A stretch of 64,000 bases of DNA from Agapanthus africanus. Lineage: Eukaryota; Streptophyta; Magnoliopsida; Asparagales; Amaryllidaceae. Location: positions 381,402,582-381,466,581 of the forward strand of contig CM057337.1 of the NCBI GenBank assembly GCA_030015575.1, read 5' to 3'. Position 1 is the stretch's first letter; each line of letters begins with the position of its first letter. The notes beneath the pieces are model-generated. The model did not search any database and was not told where the DNA came from. It worked only from the letters and a program-made list of their open reading frames with translations. Positions 43,414-55,142 of the stretch are shown here, one piece after another. A program made the position numbers and the translations under genes.

Positions 43414-44144
43414 AAGTTGGTATCAAAGCGTTAGTTTTACATTCTGAGTGTAGGATGACCTTTGGTTGATAGAGTAGGTAACTCAAGTTGAGTGACGTAC
43501 CGTGTGTTTGTTTCGCGACATACTTACGATACGATACTCCGCTTAAGAAGCCTTAGGATATACATTTCCTTGCACAGTATTATAGTCATTCCTATGATCT
43601 AGCCTCATTAGTACCAGTTTATGGTTTTGTTATCACGGTTGTACGGGCGTGGAGAGCTACGGCTAGAGTTGCGGTTAGCATGAGCTCGTCATGGACGAGG
43701 ACTGGCCAGGGCGTGATTCCAGGGACATACGTTTGCATAGATGCGCCATTTTATTGTGTTTTCGCGCCACGAGCGTTTGATGGATCGCTTTTATGGGATC
43801 TTTCAGACGTTCAGATCAGCACCAGAGGATTGGGCCACTTCAAGAGGCCAGCCAGATTGTGATGACCGTCAGAGCATAGATTATTTTGATGATTGAGGAA
43901 CTGTTCAGCGTGCGGACGAATGAGCCAGTGATTTTGGCGAATGAAAAGATATCGCCCCAGATGTTTGAAGCTAACGCCGCACGAGTTATACTTCGAGATA
44001 TGATAGAAGATCGCTAGTCAGCAGAGATGAAAGACAAGGACATGTGATTCATTGCCTACCCCGATACAAGATCGGCAGATTGATTGATTTCAGCTAGAGA
44101 CGACTTCACGCTGATACGTTGAGAGTCGATATAGACGATCGAAT

Positions 44145-44465
44145 GTCAGGAACCCATTTTCCAAGTTTAAAGTGTTCGGAAAACAATGCAAGTAATTCTA
44201 CGGACCCTCTAGAAGAATGAAACACTAACTCGACATAATGACCATGGAACGCCGGTGAACCTCAGGGTTTGCGGCAGTTCAGCGGTGTCATTAGTGAGGC
44301 TTGGGTCCGCCCTTCTACGGTTGGTCCATAGGTGCTATGGGATATATTCGACACTATTAAACAGTACCCAAGATGTTGAGCTCTTTGGGGATTTTGAGGT
44401 TTTGACGAGTCGATCGGATGGTTCGACATCATTTCGGATATCATGCGATGGGATACATTGCTTGG
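44145..44465 (+). other. Copia-leader segment inside T1
   Basis: Sense-orientation match to the C1/C2/C3 leader. Collinear blocks are GGACCCTCTAGAAGA, AACTCGA, GAACCT-AGGGTTTG-GGCAGT, CTTCTACGG-TGG-CC and GTTGAGC-CTTT. The corresponding minus-strand sequence in C1 is about 1060-1280. Confidence 0.62.
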
Positions 44466-45299
44466 GAGGCTCCAGCTACGAGTATAACCGTTGGAGCACA
44501 GTCCATGCAGCCACGAAGAGACGAGTCCGAAGCAGTCGACATTTGAGAAAAGTGGAGTAAGAAGTTCTTACGAGATCTTGATGAGATGGCGTTCCACTGC
44601 ACTGACATCAGAGATGTGATACGCATGCAGAGGCGTTGTATAAAGATATATCTTCCAGAAGGAGTCGCGATGAGTATGCAGCCGTTCCGGAACAAGAAAC
44701 AGATATAGTAAAGGGTGGTAACTTCTGGGCAGTTCGGCAGCAACGAGATTTGAGAGAGACCTCGAAAGGACCTTTCTAGAATACTATACGAGAAGACTTG
44801 GACCCAGGAGCGGTCGCATTGCGCACACCCAGTAGGCCAGAGTTCGGCATCGTCGACGAGACATGTCATGAGTAACCATGATAGTTGGCCAGAGAACTTT
44901 AGAGGATGTGTCAGAGCGGACTGCTTCCGTTAACGTTTCTATATTGGACCTTTGAGCCGAGGAGCTATGTACTTAGCAATCTGCAGTGAGAGACGAGAGC
45001 CTAAGGGCACTAGGCGACATGCCATAACAAGAAGGCAAGTAGATATCTTGCTCTGCTAGCATTTGATGCATCAACACCTTCTCGAGTTTGAAGGACGAAT
45101 ATATCGACGAAAGTATTTATGATTGTGATTTTGTGATTGACTATCACGTATCCGTCACTTTGGATTTTCAGTATTTTTTGGGTGATTTATTTCATGATTC
45201 AGTTTTGATGACCAAGTTTCATGATATTTGATTTCATGCCTAGAGCAAGCATATGATTTGACTTATGCTTTCGGCATAGTTTTCATGCACTTTTAGTAT

Positions 45300-45690
45300 T
45301 TGATTGATTTGCTTTTGTGCACGCCGATGAACAGGATGGTGAGATTTTATACCAAGGTACACCTGATTGGGATTTCGATTAAAATGTGTTGTATGCCGTC
45401 GATTTCGATCGTGATATTCGATATTCGTTTTTGTGCACATTGTGCACTTGATTTGGATTTTGCGCATACTTAAAACGCTTGATGCGATTTAGCTGCACAC
45501 TAGATGCACTAAATCGAGATTCTTCGTGAAAATCAGATGCACCTGGTTTTGCTGTCAGGCGCACACGTTGCCCTTGACAGGTGTTTTCGTGCACACCCGT
45601 TGCACTCAGATTTTGTTTATGTGCAAATGTATGGCACATTCATGGATTTCGATTTTCGTGCGCACCAGTCGCACGTCCCATTCATATATA
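45300..45690 (+). repeat. Degenerate GTGCAC-centred repeats
   Basis: Recurring blocks such as TTTTCGTGCACACC, TTGTGCAC, AGCTGCACAC, GGCGCACACG and TTTCGTGCGCACC are spaced about 30-60 bp apart, each followed by a complementary TTGCAC/TCGCAC. They look like an old, diverged tandem array. Confidence 0.45.
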
Positions 45691-45940
45691 TATTTGGGAT
45701 TGATTTCTTTTGGAGCTGTATATTTTATGATACTTACTATTTGGTTTAGTACTGAGCAAGACTAGTCAGAGTACAGCACCTGAGTATATTTTTGCATGCA
45801 TTGATAGTTATCGAAGGGATTTCCAAAGAGAAACTATAGTATCATTGTTTACCTACGTGTCCGAGATGACACGAAACATTTTATAAAAGAAACCCTTCTA
45901 AAATTGCTTTCAAAACGGTGGGACAAGCATACTAAACAAA

Positions 45941-45964
45941 GTGTGTGTGTGTGTGTGTGTGTGT
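45941..45964. repeat. GT microsatellite
   Basis: Twelve GT units in the 3' noncoding part of T1. Confidence 0.95.
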
Positions 45965-46332
45965 ATAGATATTGTTATTTTCTTACAATAGACGTCCGCC
46001 ACTGTGCAGTGTTGCGAACATTGCACGGCGATTTGAAAAAGGTTTGGCATGCATTACTTCTAGATGTTTTAATGATGTACATCACGTTGGTTTTCGTATT
46101 GGATCTTAACATTGATGTCTTCCCCATAACTCCGATGATTGCGGGTTGCTTGACGGAGTTTTGATTTTCGTTTATATATCAGTTTTTCATGCGCATGCAT
46201 TGCGCTACGATATGTTTTATGTATTTATAATTTCGGAGCCCTGACGACTTGATGGTTTTGCTGAAATGTTTTAGTATTTGGAGGGAGTTTTAATTTAAAT
46301 TCGGGGACCGAATTTCTTTAAGGAGGGAAGAT

Positions 46333-48619
46333 TGTAACGTTTTGAAAATCGTTTAGGTGAAATTTCGGAAAATCGGTAACATAACGGGTGTTTTCCGTAA
46401 AAATCAAGATATAAATATCTTTTAATATAAAATTAAATATACATATTCTAGCTATATAATTTCTAGTATTTGGTGTTTATTGAGCCACTTGTAAAATTTC
46501 TAGTTTACTTAAAAATTTTCCGAAAATAATTATTTTTATATTATTTTAAGCCGTCACTAATACATTTAATTAGGGATAATTACAAATTGGAATGGTTTGA
46601 TACAAATTTTGTGCATCAAGACACATTAAACTAACATGTAAAATATTATTTTTTAAAATGAAAAGAAATTATTAAAATGGTTTTAGAAAATATAAACTAG
46701 AAAAGACTTATTTTGTGAAAATTAATTAGGTAATTGAGGTATGGTGCTAGTTTGACTTGGGGGTGTTGGTGTTATCATTTTTTTCTCTCACCCACACTCA
46801 CACACACACCCAAACCCACCCTTTAATGGCTGAGACCAGCAGGAACCCCCCACCCATTCCCTTCACCTCATTTGGAAAGAAAAAGGGAAAATGAAATATT
46901 AATATTGAAAGAAGTATGGTGCTTAATTAATATGTAATGGGAGAGTTGACTTAGACTTTTAGCCACACCCACACACCTCCCCTCTCCCTCTTTTTTCTGC
47001 AAAAATTCAGCAGCCCCCCCCCCCATCTCAAAAATTTCCTCTTCTCTCTTGGTGAGAACCTTGCAAAATGCTCACTCAAAAATCCAATAAATCCACACAA
47101 ATTTCCATCAAAATCAAAATCCAATCTCTACCCATTTTTTCTTAGACTATCAAGTATGGATCTTGGGGCATGGAAGCAGGATTGAGAGCCTTAGTTTCAT
47201 GTTGATCTCATGTTTTTGTGGTTTAAACCCCAATCCATGTTTAAGTTGTTGTTTAATTACTTCAATTTAAGTAATTTCGGTGTTTAATTTTGGTTCTATA
47301 TTAAAACATGAAATTTCAAAAGATGGGGTTTTGAGCTAGGTTAGGTTTTTCATCACTCATTTATGATTACAAGATATAGGTTAACATGTTATGATATGCA
47401 AAAATCTAAGCTAGTTGCTATATTACCGATTACCACTTTTAAATTATCCAATTTAAGCTATGTTGCTTACTAAGTTTTTGTTATTGCATAATTAGATGAA
47501 ATTAAAATCTAGTTAATGTTTTAGCACATCATTAAGGTTACAATGTATGGTTTAATATCTTAAGTTATGCAAATTGTAGTCTAGTTGTTAATTTGTAAAT
47601 TTGTTGCAATTAAATTGTTCAAATTGCTTAATTGTTGCAAACTAGGTTTTTGTAAAATATATAAATAATTGAGATAAAAATCTAATTAGAGTATTCATGA
47701 AATTATTAACATTTTAAATTGTAGTTTAATAGTTTAGATCATTCAAAACCATGCTAAATTGTTGTTTGTGTATTTTTATTATGAAATTGTTAAAAATTGG
47801 TTAAATTTGCAAACTAGAATTTTCGGTTTAATACAAATTTATGAGAATAAATTATAGAAATGGTTTATATTCCTTAGTTATGATATTTAGTGAATATTAT
47901 GGCCATTAGTTTTATTAAAACATCAATTTTCAAATTAAAACGAAAATTTAGTGCTTTCTAGGTTTTCGGAAATAAATCGATTTGATTTATTTTTGGGTTT
48001 TGATGAGTTGCAATCAACTTAATATTAAAATTAGTGATTGTTAAAACACGATTGGGGTGTTTGGGTTTTTCTCGATGGTTTGACGTTTGTACATCGACAT
48101 CGAGGGTTGGTTTGGCTATTCTTGCATGCGTAGGCGATAGGTTTTGACCTATGTGTGATATGCGTGCCGATTTGGTTTTCGTATGCCGTTTCGATTTCGA
48201 ATTGGGTTTTTATGCGATACGATACATTGTGACATGTAGGTACCCCTATGTGGACTTCGAGACGACAAGTAAGCACGTGGCGACATCGGCACCGGCGAGC
48301 GAAGATCAGGTGAGTAGATATATATCTACGAGGGAAGTCGGGTGGATGGCGTATAGCACCCCCGCAGTTCGTAGTATAGTTATGATATATATATATATGT
48401 TATATATGTGATTCATGATACGTGAATGTTTATCAAGAGATGATTATTCTGTTCATGGTTTAGTTTAGGTTAATTAGAAGTAAACTAGCATAGCTTCTTA
48501 GCCGCGAGCCTTAGAATAGGTTCACACCCACACGCACACACGCATTTGCATACATCTATTTAAAAGTGCGTATATGGGGATATGTATATATATATAAACA
48601 CACACACATGGGTATGGGA

Positions 48620-48663
<44 letters not shown>

Positions 48664-51125
48664 ATACACGTATACATATACATGGATTATGAGGATAGTA
48701 CTTGGGATTGGAGATGGGTCGATGAGATTGGGCTTGAGGCTGTAAGATCGGTGATGTGACAGGGTTCGTATTCGAGATACGACATGATGTTTTAGCGGGT
48801 CCTTTCGACATGGTGTTTTCATATACACGCATGCTTTTACATAGATGGTATCGGTTTTGTACTAGACGTTGATCAATACCCCGATCATGATATTTGATAA
48901 AGAGGATACCAGATGAATGTGATAGATGTGACATTTGATCTGTACCTAGATTTGGGAGGCCGTACGACGGATTTACCGTACGAGCTATATATTGATGATA
49001 GATCCGCACTCTTGACTCGAGGATGTCATATTATATTAGGGTATCGTATGGGATACTATTGAGGCGGGATCACTAACTTTTATATGTATATATATGTATC
49101 GACTCAGATGTTAGGCGGTTTCCTTACCTTTCGATCAGCCTGTTTAGTTTGGTCCTGTAGTGTACTTGTAAATGATAGATTAGATTCGACTCATACCTAT
49201 TTCAAAAACTAACGAATCGTATGTATTTCAAAGACGGGAAAAGGGATTCTACGGATATTTCAAAGGACATATCTTTTCTTAAAAACACCATAGCCCTTAT
49301 TATCAAAACACCACGATTCGTGTTATTTCAAATGGCAAAACTGTATGACTCATATTTATATAAATGCAGATTAGTTATCATTGTGTTTATTATTTAGCTC
49401 CTGCATATTATTACAGTTCGCATCGCATCGCATGCCTATATTGTGTTTTTCATGTGCTATTATTGAGATAATGCTGTCAGGACACCAGCACCATTACCGA
49501 TGATGCGTATGTTCCATGTACACTTATTTACCGGCTCACACACATCATCATTGGTAATTGCCATGTCACATACACTTTAGAGAATATTACTCATTGACAT
49601 AGCTTGTAACTGATAGTTCGATATGGTATTAGCGTACTCGTCTTTATATGCTAGTTTAGACATTGCAATTATTACTTGCTACTTCATGCATATTATTATT
49701 CACTGCTATGCAGTATTATGGAGTTTTATGCCGATATTCACTATTTACTTGCTATTGATGATTCGATTTCGGATTTTCATGAGATTCCTGGATTTGGGGG
49801 AAAACCGCAAGAATATATATATACTTCTCTCTCTCTTTTTAAAATGAAAAGTGCGGTTTTCTCATGATGTATGAGTCGTCCACCATGATGTTTTCTCGGT
49901 TATGAGATGGATTTCGAGACCCGATTCGAGAAGACGTATGAACCGTCTCGGGTACATGTTGGACCCGGAATGGTACCCCAGGGCAAGAGTGATTTCATAG
50001 TGGATGATGAGCCCGGCAGGGGCAGACTGCCTACCTGTGATTTTACTTGGCGTGTCGGATATCCGGAGGATACCGTTCGTGGTCATGAGATTGATGATAT
50101 AGGCCGATCCGGATTGACGGAGCCCTAGATATTAAGATTTATGTTTTGTGTCGATGCTAGGCACTGATTTGTATTGATTTATTGATGATACCTCATTTTA
50201 AATTGCAGAAAATCTCACTAAAGAAAGAAAACTGTTTCTTCATTTACATGTATTCTGTTTTCATTACATTACATTTGTACCTTATACATATGATACATTG
50301 CTACCTGAGGCACTGATACGAGCACATGAGATTACACTTATATATAGATGTTTACCCTTGCCACCTTTTCATGCTTCAGACTTATCATTTTGAGGTTATA
50401 TATATTGATCGTGTTGACCTAGGATAGCGTTATGCATGCAATTTCCACTCGTAGATATTTTCTACCCTTGAGTTGGCAACTCACCCCCGCCGTGCCACAA
50501 TTCCTTGCAGGTTTTGCCATACAGGTTCATTGCGGCTTTGCTGGCACACAGTTCTTTCCGGGTGATTGCTTTGACAGGTGGGTTCTTTGCATCAGGACCA
50601 CCATTGTATATTTGTTTTCTCAGTTGTATCTAGTAAAACTCCATCAACCAGATTTTATATTTGATAGAGATAGAAGACGAGACTTGTTATTATTTCGACC
50701 TTAGAGTTGCGCATTGTATTATTATGGTTTTCATGCTGATTGTGGGTTTTCTTTTGAGTTTTGATCCTCGCCCTTCGGCGTTGTATATTATATTGCTTGT
50801 GTGGTTGTGACCGTCGATTGACGAAGAGCTAGCTCCCTCTTGGGGATGCCGTTTATCTTTTCGTATACTATTCATGTTGTATCCCGTTTGGGGGGGCAGT
50901 ATTTACAAAGAAGATTCTGCCGAAATTTTCAGAAAATACTTGAGATTTTTAAAATATATACTTCGGCCTATGTTGTTAAAACTACTTGCTTTAAATTGGT
51001 TTTTCCTTCACTCTATTGCTTCTTTGGTTTTGATTTCTGGGTTTTGGCTTACTTAGATTAGGTACGCCTCGAGACGTTTCGTAATTTAAGTGCCGGTCAT
51101 GTTCCGTACTTTTCGGGTCGTGACA
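46333..51125 (+). repeat. 3' LTR of T1 (about 4.8 kb)
   Basis: Starts TGTAACGTTTTGAAAATCG after a purine-rich tract and ends GGGTCGTGACA; its last 1.2 kb matches the 5' LTR fragments. It contains CA-rich and poly-C stretches near 46790-47030, a TA microsatellite (about 48622-48666), a CAGGTGAGTAGAT hairpin near 48308 and a long stem at 49493-49558. An unrecognised nested insertion inside it cannot be excluded, as only the right part has a partner copy. Confidence 0.72.
48622..48666. repeat. TA microsatellite
   Basis: Long TA tract with one TTT interruption within the T1 LTR. Confidence 0.95.
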
Positions 51126-52963
51126 CTTTTGTTAAAGAGGTCACTCCCGGTGAAGGGATCTAGGCTCTTTCCTCATCGAATGAGGTGCTGGATATTCATC
51201 AAGGAATACCACAATGCAAAGCAAGAACTAGAGCTACCAGTTTTGAAAATTTGATTACACAACATCGTTAGGTTTCTTTCTTTTTCATTAATCTCATTAA
51301 TGAAGTCCCATCGTTTATGCATCCTAAGCATCACAGATAAAGAAACGAACTAATACCATCTGCATTTGCCATGGGGTCCCGTCATGCACCGTTGGTTACT
51401 TAACGAACGGTAGAGCGGGGGAAGGACTAGCGTTGATTCAAAACATAACCAATGCTTATTATATATCATATATATAATATAAAACATTCGTCTCACGTAG
51501 TTATATGATCTCATCACAGAACATTGCAGCAGAAGTCAACATATGAAATATTGGATATACTAGGAGGTCCGTGTTTTATGTTAAGCTAGTAAAAAACAAG
51601 GATTCCACGGTCATGATGAATAGCCAAACCAACATCCCTAGACCCTTACTTGAGCGGCAAGCAACCCTACTAATTCTAGAGTTAAGAGACCCGGACTCGA
51701 CTCCTCGAGATGGTCTTCCACTGGACTCTAGAACTCGGTTACTTATGCTCCCTGTCTTGGGTCTATCCTAATGCGGAAAAGTAAATAATATGCATCAATG
51801 GTGACATCATCCACAACCCGGAAGTGTCAAAATAAAAGAATATAACATACAAGTTATTACATGAATGAAAATGAAAAGCTTTCATCTCACGCAAAAAACC
51901 CGGCTATTCAAACACGACGATGCAATATAATATATCCCAGCAACACATAATATCACATATCATCAACGTAAGTAAATATGCGTATCCCAATTGTCGTTGA
52001 TGCATAACAACAAAACCGGTGATACACCACATATTACACTTACGGTCGCTGAAAAATAAATGAAAACTATAATAATTAGAATCCTCAACCACCTTAGACA
52101 TCATAAATCCGGAATATCACAGACTCCAGATTTCATGACTAACACTATAAATTCGGCATTTTAATCTCAAATTGAAAACGCTTTTCAATATCTAGTCGAG
52201 TAATTCAACAAGATTCCCAACAAATGATCGAATGCTCGTCGCAAACATTAATAGATGGCCGCACCCTCGATGCCGTCGACGAAGCAAACTTAGGCAGAAC
52301 ACCGTGGCCGCGAGCACCAGTATGGATGCTTTTGGCTACGGGGTCCTCCTACAGTCACTTGGTTGGGGCTATAGGCGTGGCTATCTAGTAGTGTTACCCG
52401 GTGAGCATTCGCGTACTATAAGAGATTGCGATGGAGTTTTGATCCGAATAAAAACCCCACGGCAATTGATTAAAGGAGACTAAATCGCTAGATTTACAAA
52501 ATACTAATTAGTTTTTACAAAACTAATTATTGTGGATTCCAAATATTGTATCACAGATCACAGATATCTAGACAATGTTAAAAATTTCGATCGATTTATT
52601 AAAAAACCAAAATTCCCAGAGACCTCAAAACTTGAGTCACAGTTCAAAATATCCAGAAAGTGCCCCAAGTACCTACGAACCAACACAAGAAGGCACGCTC
52701 CCTGCCTCACCAACGGCGTCGCAGAACCGCCGCCAAAAGCATGTTTGGGCCGCGCTTCCGGGGTCGTTTGGTCGAGTTAGGCCATCGTTTTTCCTGGGGA
52801 TCCATAGAAAACCCTGCAAAATTTTCTGAATATTTTTAATTAGAATCATTCCTGCTTTTGAAAATTTTTCCAGAAACTCGGATTTTTAGGTTTCGAAAAT
52901 TCGATCGAACACTTTATCTTCGCCTAGACGACTTCTAATGCTCTAGCTTGGCTCTGATACCAC
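51126..52963 (-). other. Leader of C4
   Basis: Homologous to the C1 to C3 leaders. The hairpin CCTCAT-CGA-ATGAGG (51171-51185) shows a base-pair swap relative to C2. The CCGTGTTTT hairpin (about 51569-51603) is partly decayed, and so is the CCGCGG module (near 52720-52770). No gene. Confidence 0.8.
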
Positions 52964-55142
52964 TACTGGGTTCTCTTAGCACCCCCGCTACATTTCGGCA
53001 CGCATCAAGTATGCTATTTCAAAAAATCTATGGTGCCGAGTGAGCCTGACCAAGGATCTAACTAGAGAATTAGTGTTTTCATAGCATGTAAGCAAACTTT
53101 ACACTAACGGAAATAGGAATACAAACTTTGTAGACCAGTCCTTCACTTCTAAAGCTCCGTGTAGTAGTCCCTTAACTCTAAGTATTGGTGTCCCGGACTC
53201 TCTTTAAGCTCCACTAGGCGAAAGGAAGGAGCTTACTCAAGGATTTTCGAGGCCGAAAATGATCTACGTCGAAGAATCTCTAACTCAAGGTAGCTCTTCG
53301 CTAATTGATGGATTAGTGAAGTAAACAACCTATACTAAATGTCTAGTTTGGTATAGATTGATGAAGTAGGAATTTTGCTCACTTTAGAATTACTTTTCTC
53401 CTTTTCTTTTTCACCTCATTAGAAATTAGGAGAAGAAAAATGAGATGAAAAAGAAGCTCAAGTAATGAACCATTGTCTGAAAAATATCTAATATATCACT
53501 TGTAGAGACTTAACCATGGCTAAAGATAATGGTTGGGTTAATAAATATCTAGAGTAAAACAAAATTAGTGGACTTAAGTCAAGACTTCTACATACTTCCA
53601 CAAGCTTCTTAGCCATACTAATTTCCACCTAATTTTGATTTTTCCCATAATAATTAATCACCCAAATTATCTTTAGTTAGGTATGAGTCTTATACACCCA
53701 AGAACAATGCATCATCTAGCATGACACAAAAATAAACACATTAATATATATCACATATATATTTATGTATTTAGAGAAAACATATTCTTAAGTGAGCTGA
53801 TATTAGTTAATATATAATAATATATAAAATATATAATTATATATTAAATTATTAAATCAATACTTGATTTAATAACTCGGCTATATCACATACAACCGAC
53901 TAATATAATTTACATGTATATCAAATATACATATAACAAATTATTGAATCAACACTTGATTCAATATTCCGGTTATATCACATATAACCTATATCGCGAT
54001 AATAGAATACTGTATCACATATATGTATCAATCTGGGTCCCGCACATATCACATATATGCCCTACTTCATTTCTCTTGAGGCAGGAAACCTCTGTGTAGG
54101 ACTCTAAAGCCTCGTCAATATGCCAACAGTAGGTGATGATCATATCAGTCACCCACAAACCGTCAGTGGTACTAGCTGGACGTAACGGCTACCTAGGTAT
54201 TGAGAGATAAAAAGATTAACAAGCAAGCTTGCTCATACTCCCGTGAATCCTTTAGGTAACACTACAGTACAGTCCGATCTCTTCGTCTGATATCTCGCAT
54301 ATCGAATCTGGGGGTAGTAAACGTCAGACATCAATAACTTGATAAGTCATGCCGGTATGAGGCTCATAACGGGTCGAGAAACTACTAATAACACTTATTA
54401 GTAAATCTCAGTATCATCCCTGGCCAGGGACTTCCCGTTATGGCCAATCGAGCATAGCGCAATGTCGACCCCCAATACTGGGAGAGACAAAACTCCTCCT
54501 ATCGCTCATTTCGTCCATGTGACTCGGGAATTTACCCAAAATCCACCTGTTTGCACGCTCTCTTGAACGTGGTAGGAAGGAAATCAAATCACAGTGGGAA
54601 TCAAACAAGACTCTATGACGATCTCGGGTCTACAGAATAACCTGTACCAGTGTCACCAGAGAACTACTATCTGACGTTAGGTATAATACCATCTAGGAGT
54701 TCTCGGCGAGTCCTATTCAGTGTACCCATTCTCCAATGAGAAGATGTGTACAATCTTTGATGTCAAACACCAATGGATGTGGGATCATCCATCACCAGAT
54801 ACAGGGTCAAGAAAAAGACACACTAGTCTACTCTGGAATATCGATGCCCTGTCTCGATACTCCCACGACTAGAAACAATTAAAGGATGAACTAATGGACT
54901 ACCCTGGCCCTACTAGTATGATCTGCTTTATAATCATGGTAGTCAAGTACACATACTAAGGGCTTTATCAACATATGGGAGCAAGACAGTATCACGATAC
55001 TAGTCTACATGTTAAGATAAAGATCAACCAGATAGCATACTATAATGTCGAGCAAGAAAGTCCTCTCTATATATGTCCAAGCATCCATTATAATATACAA
55101 TCATGTACAATAATGGCCTCTATGGCATACATACAACTAACA
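52964..55142 (-). repeat. 5' LTR of C4 (2.2 kb, diverged)
   Basis: Collinear with the other C-family LTRs over its whole length with many substitutions. Its PBS-side end has lost the canonical TGTAGGG (reads TACTGGG). Confidence 0.85.

Larger units (their letters stand above)
43414..46332 (+). pseudogene. Internal region of T1: gag remnant, no pol
   Basis: The first 500 bp match the T2 sequence after its PBS (60458-60790), including the gag N-terminus (SSxTRTxQ block near 43683-43715). Further on, reading frames are short and broken. I find no RT YxDD box, integrase triad or protease. A segment of copia leader lies at about 44145-44465. A GAGTTTGAAGGACGAATAT stretch near 45083 resembles the end of Ty3 coding regions. 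The last 1.2 kb is noncoding, with GTGCAC-rich degenerate repeats and a GT microsatellite (45941-45964), up to the PPT-like GGAGGGAAGAT before the LTR. Confidence 0.62.
19653..51125 (+). mobile_element. T1: large Ty3/gypsy element with pol apparently missing
   Basis: Parts: 5' LTR fragments 19653-20164 and 42710-43413 (split by C3), internal region 43414-46332 and 3' LTR 46333-51125. The two LTR fragments match 49908-51125. LTRs start TGTAACG and end GGGTCGTGACA, followed by a TGGTATCA-type PBS, as in chromovirus-like elements of the Tekay/Del kind. The internal region is only 2.9 kb with gag remnants and no RT or integrase that I can find, so T1 looks non-autonomous. It inserted into the C4 leader at 51125/51126. 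Confidence 0.75.
51126..55142 (-). mobile_element. C4: old minus-strand copia element, leader and 5' LTR
   Basis: The most diverged member of the C family. Leader 51126-52963, PBS 52951-52962, LTR 52964-55142. Its internal coding part was separated by T1 insertion at 51126 and is not in the window. C4 interrupts fossil A2 at 55143. Confidence 0.85.

Noticed and set aside
48556..48828. Open frame over the TA microsatellite
   Set aside because: Tyr/Ile repeats encoded by the TA tract; an artefact of low complexity.
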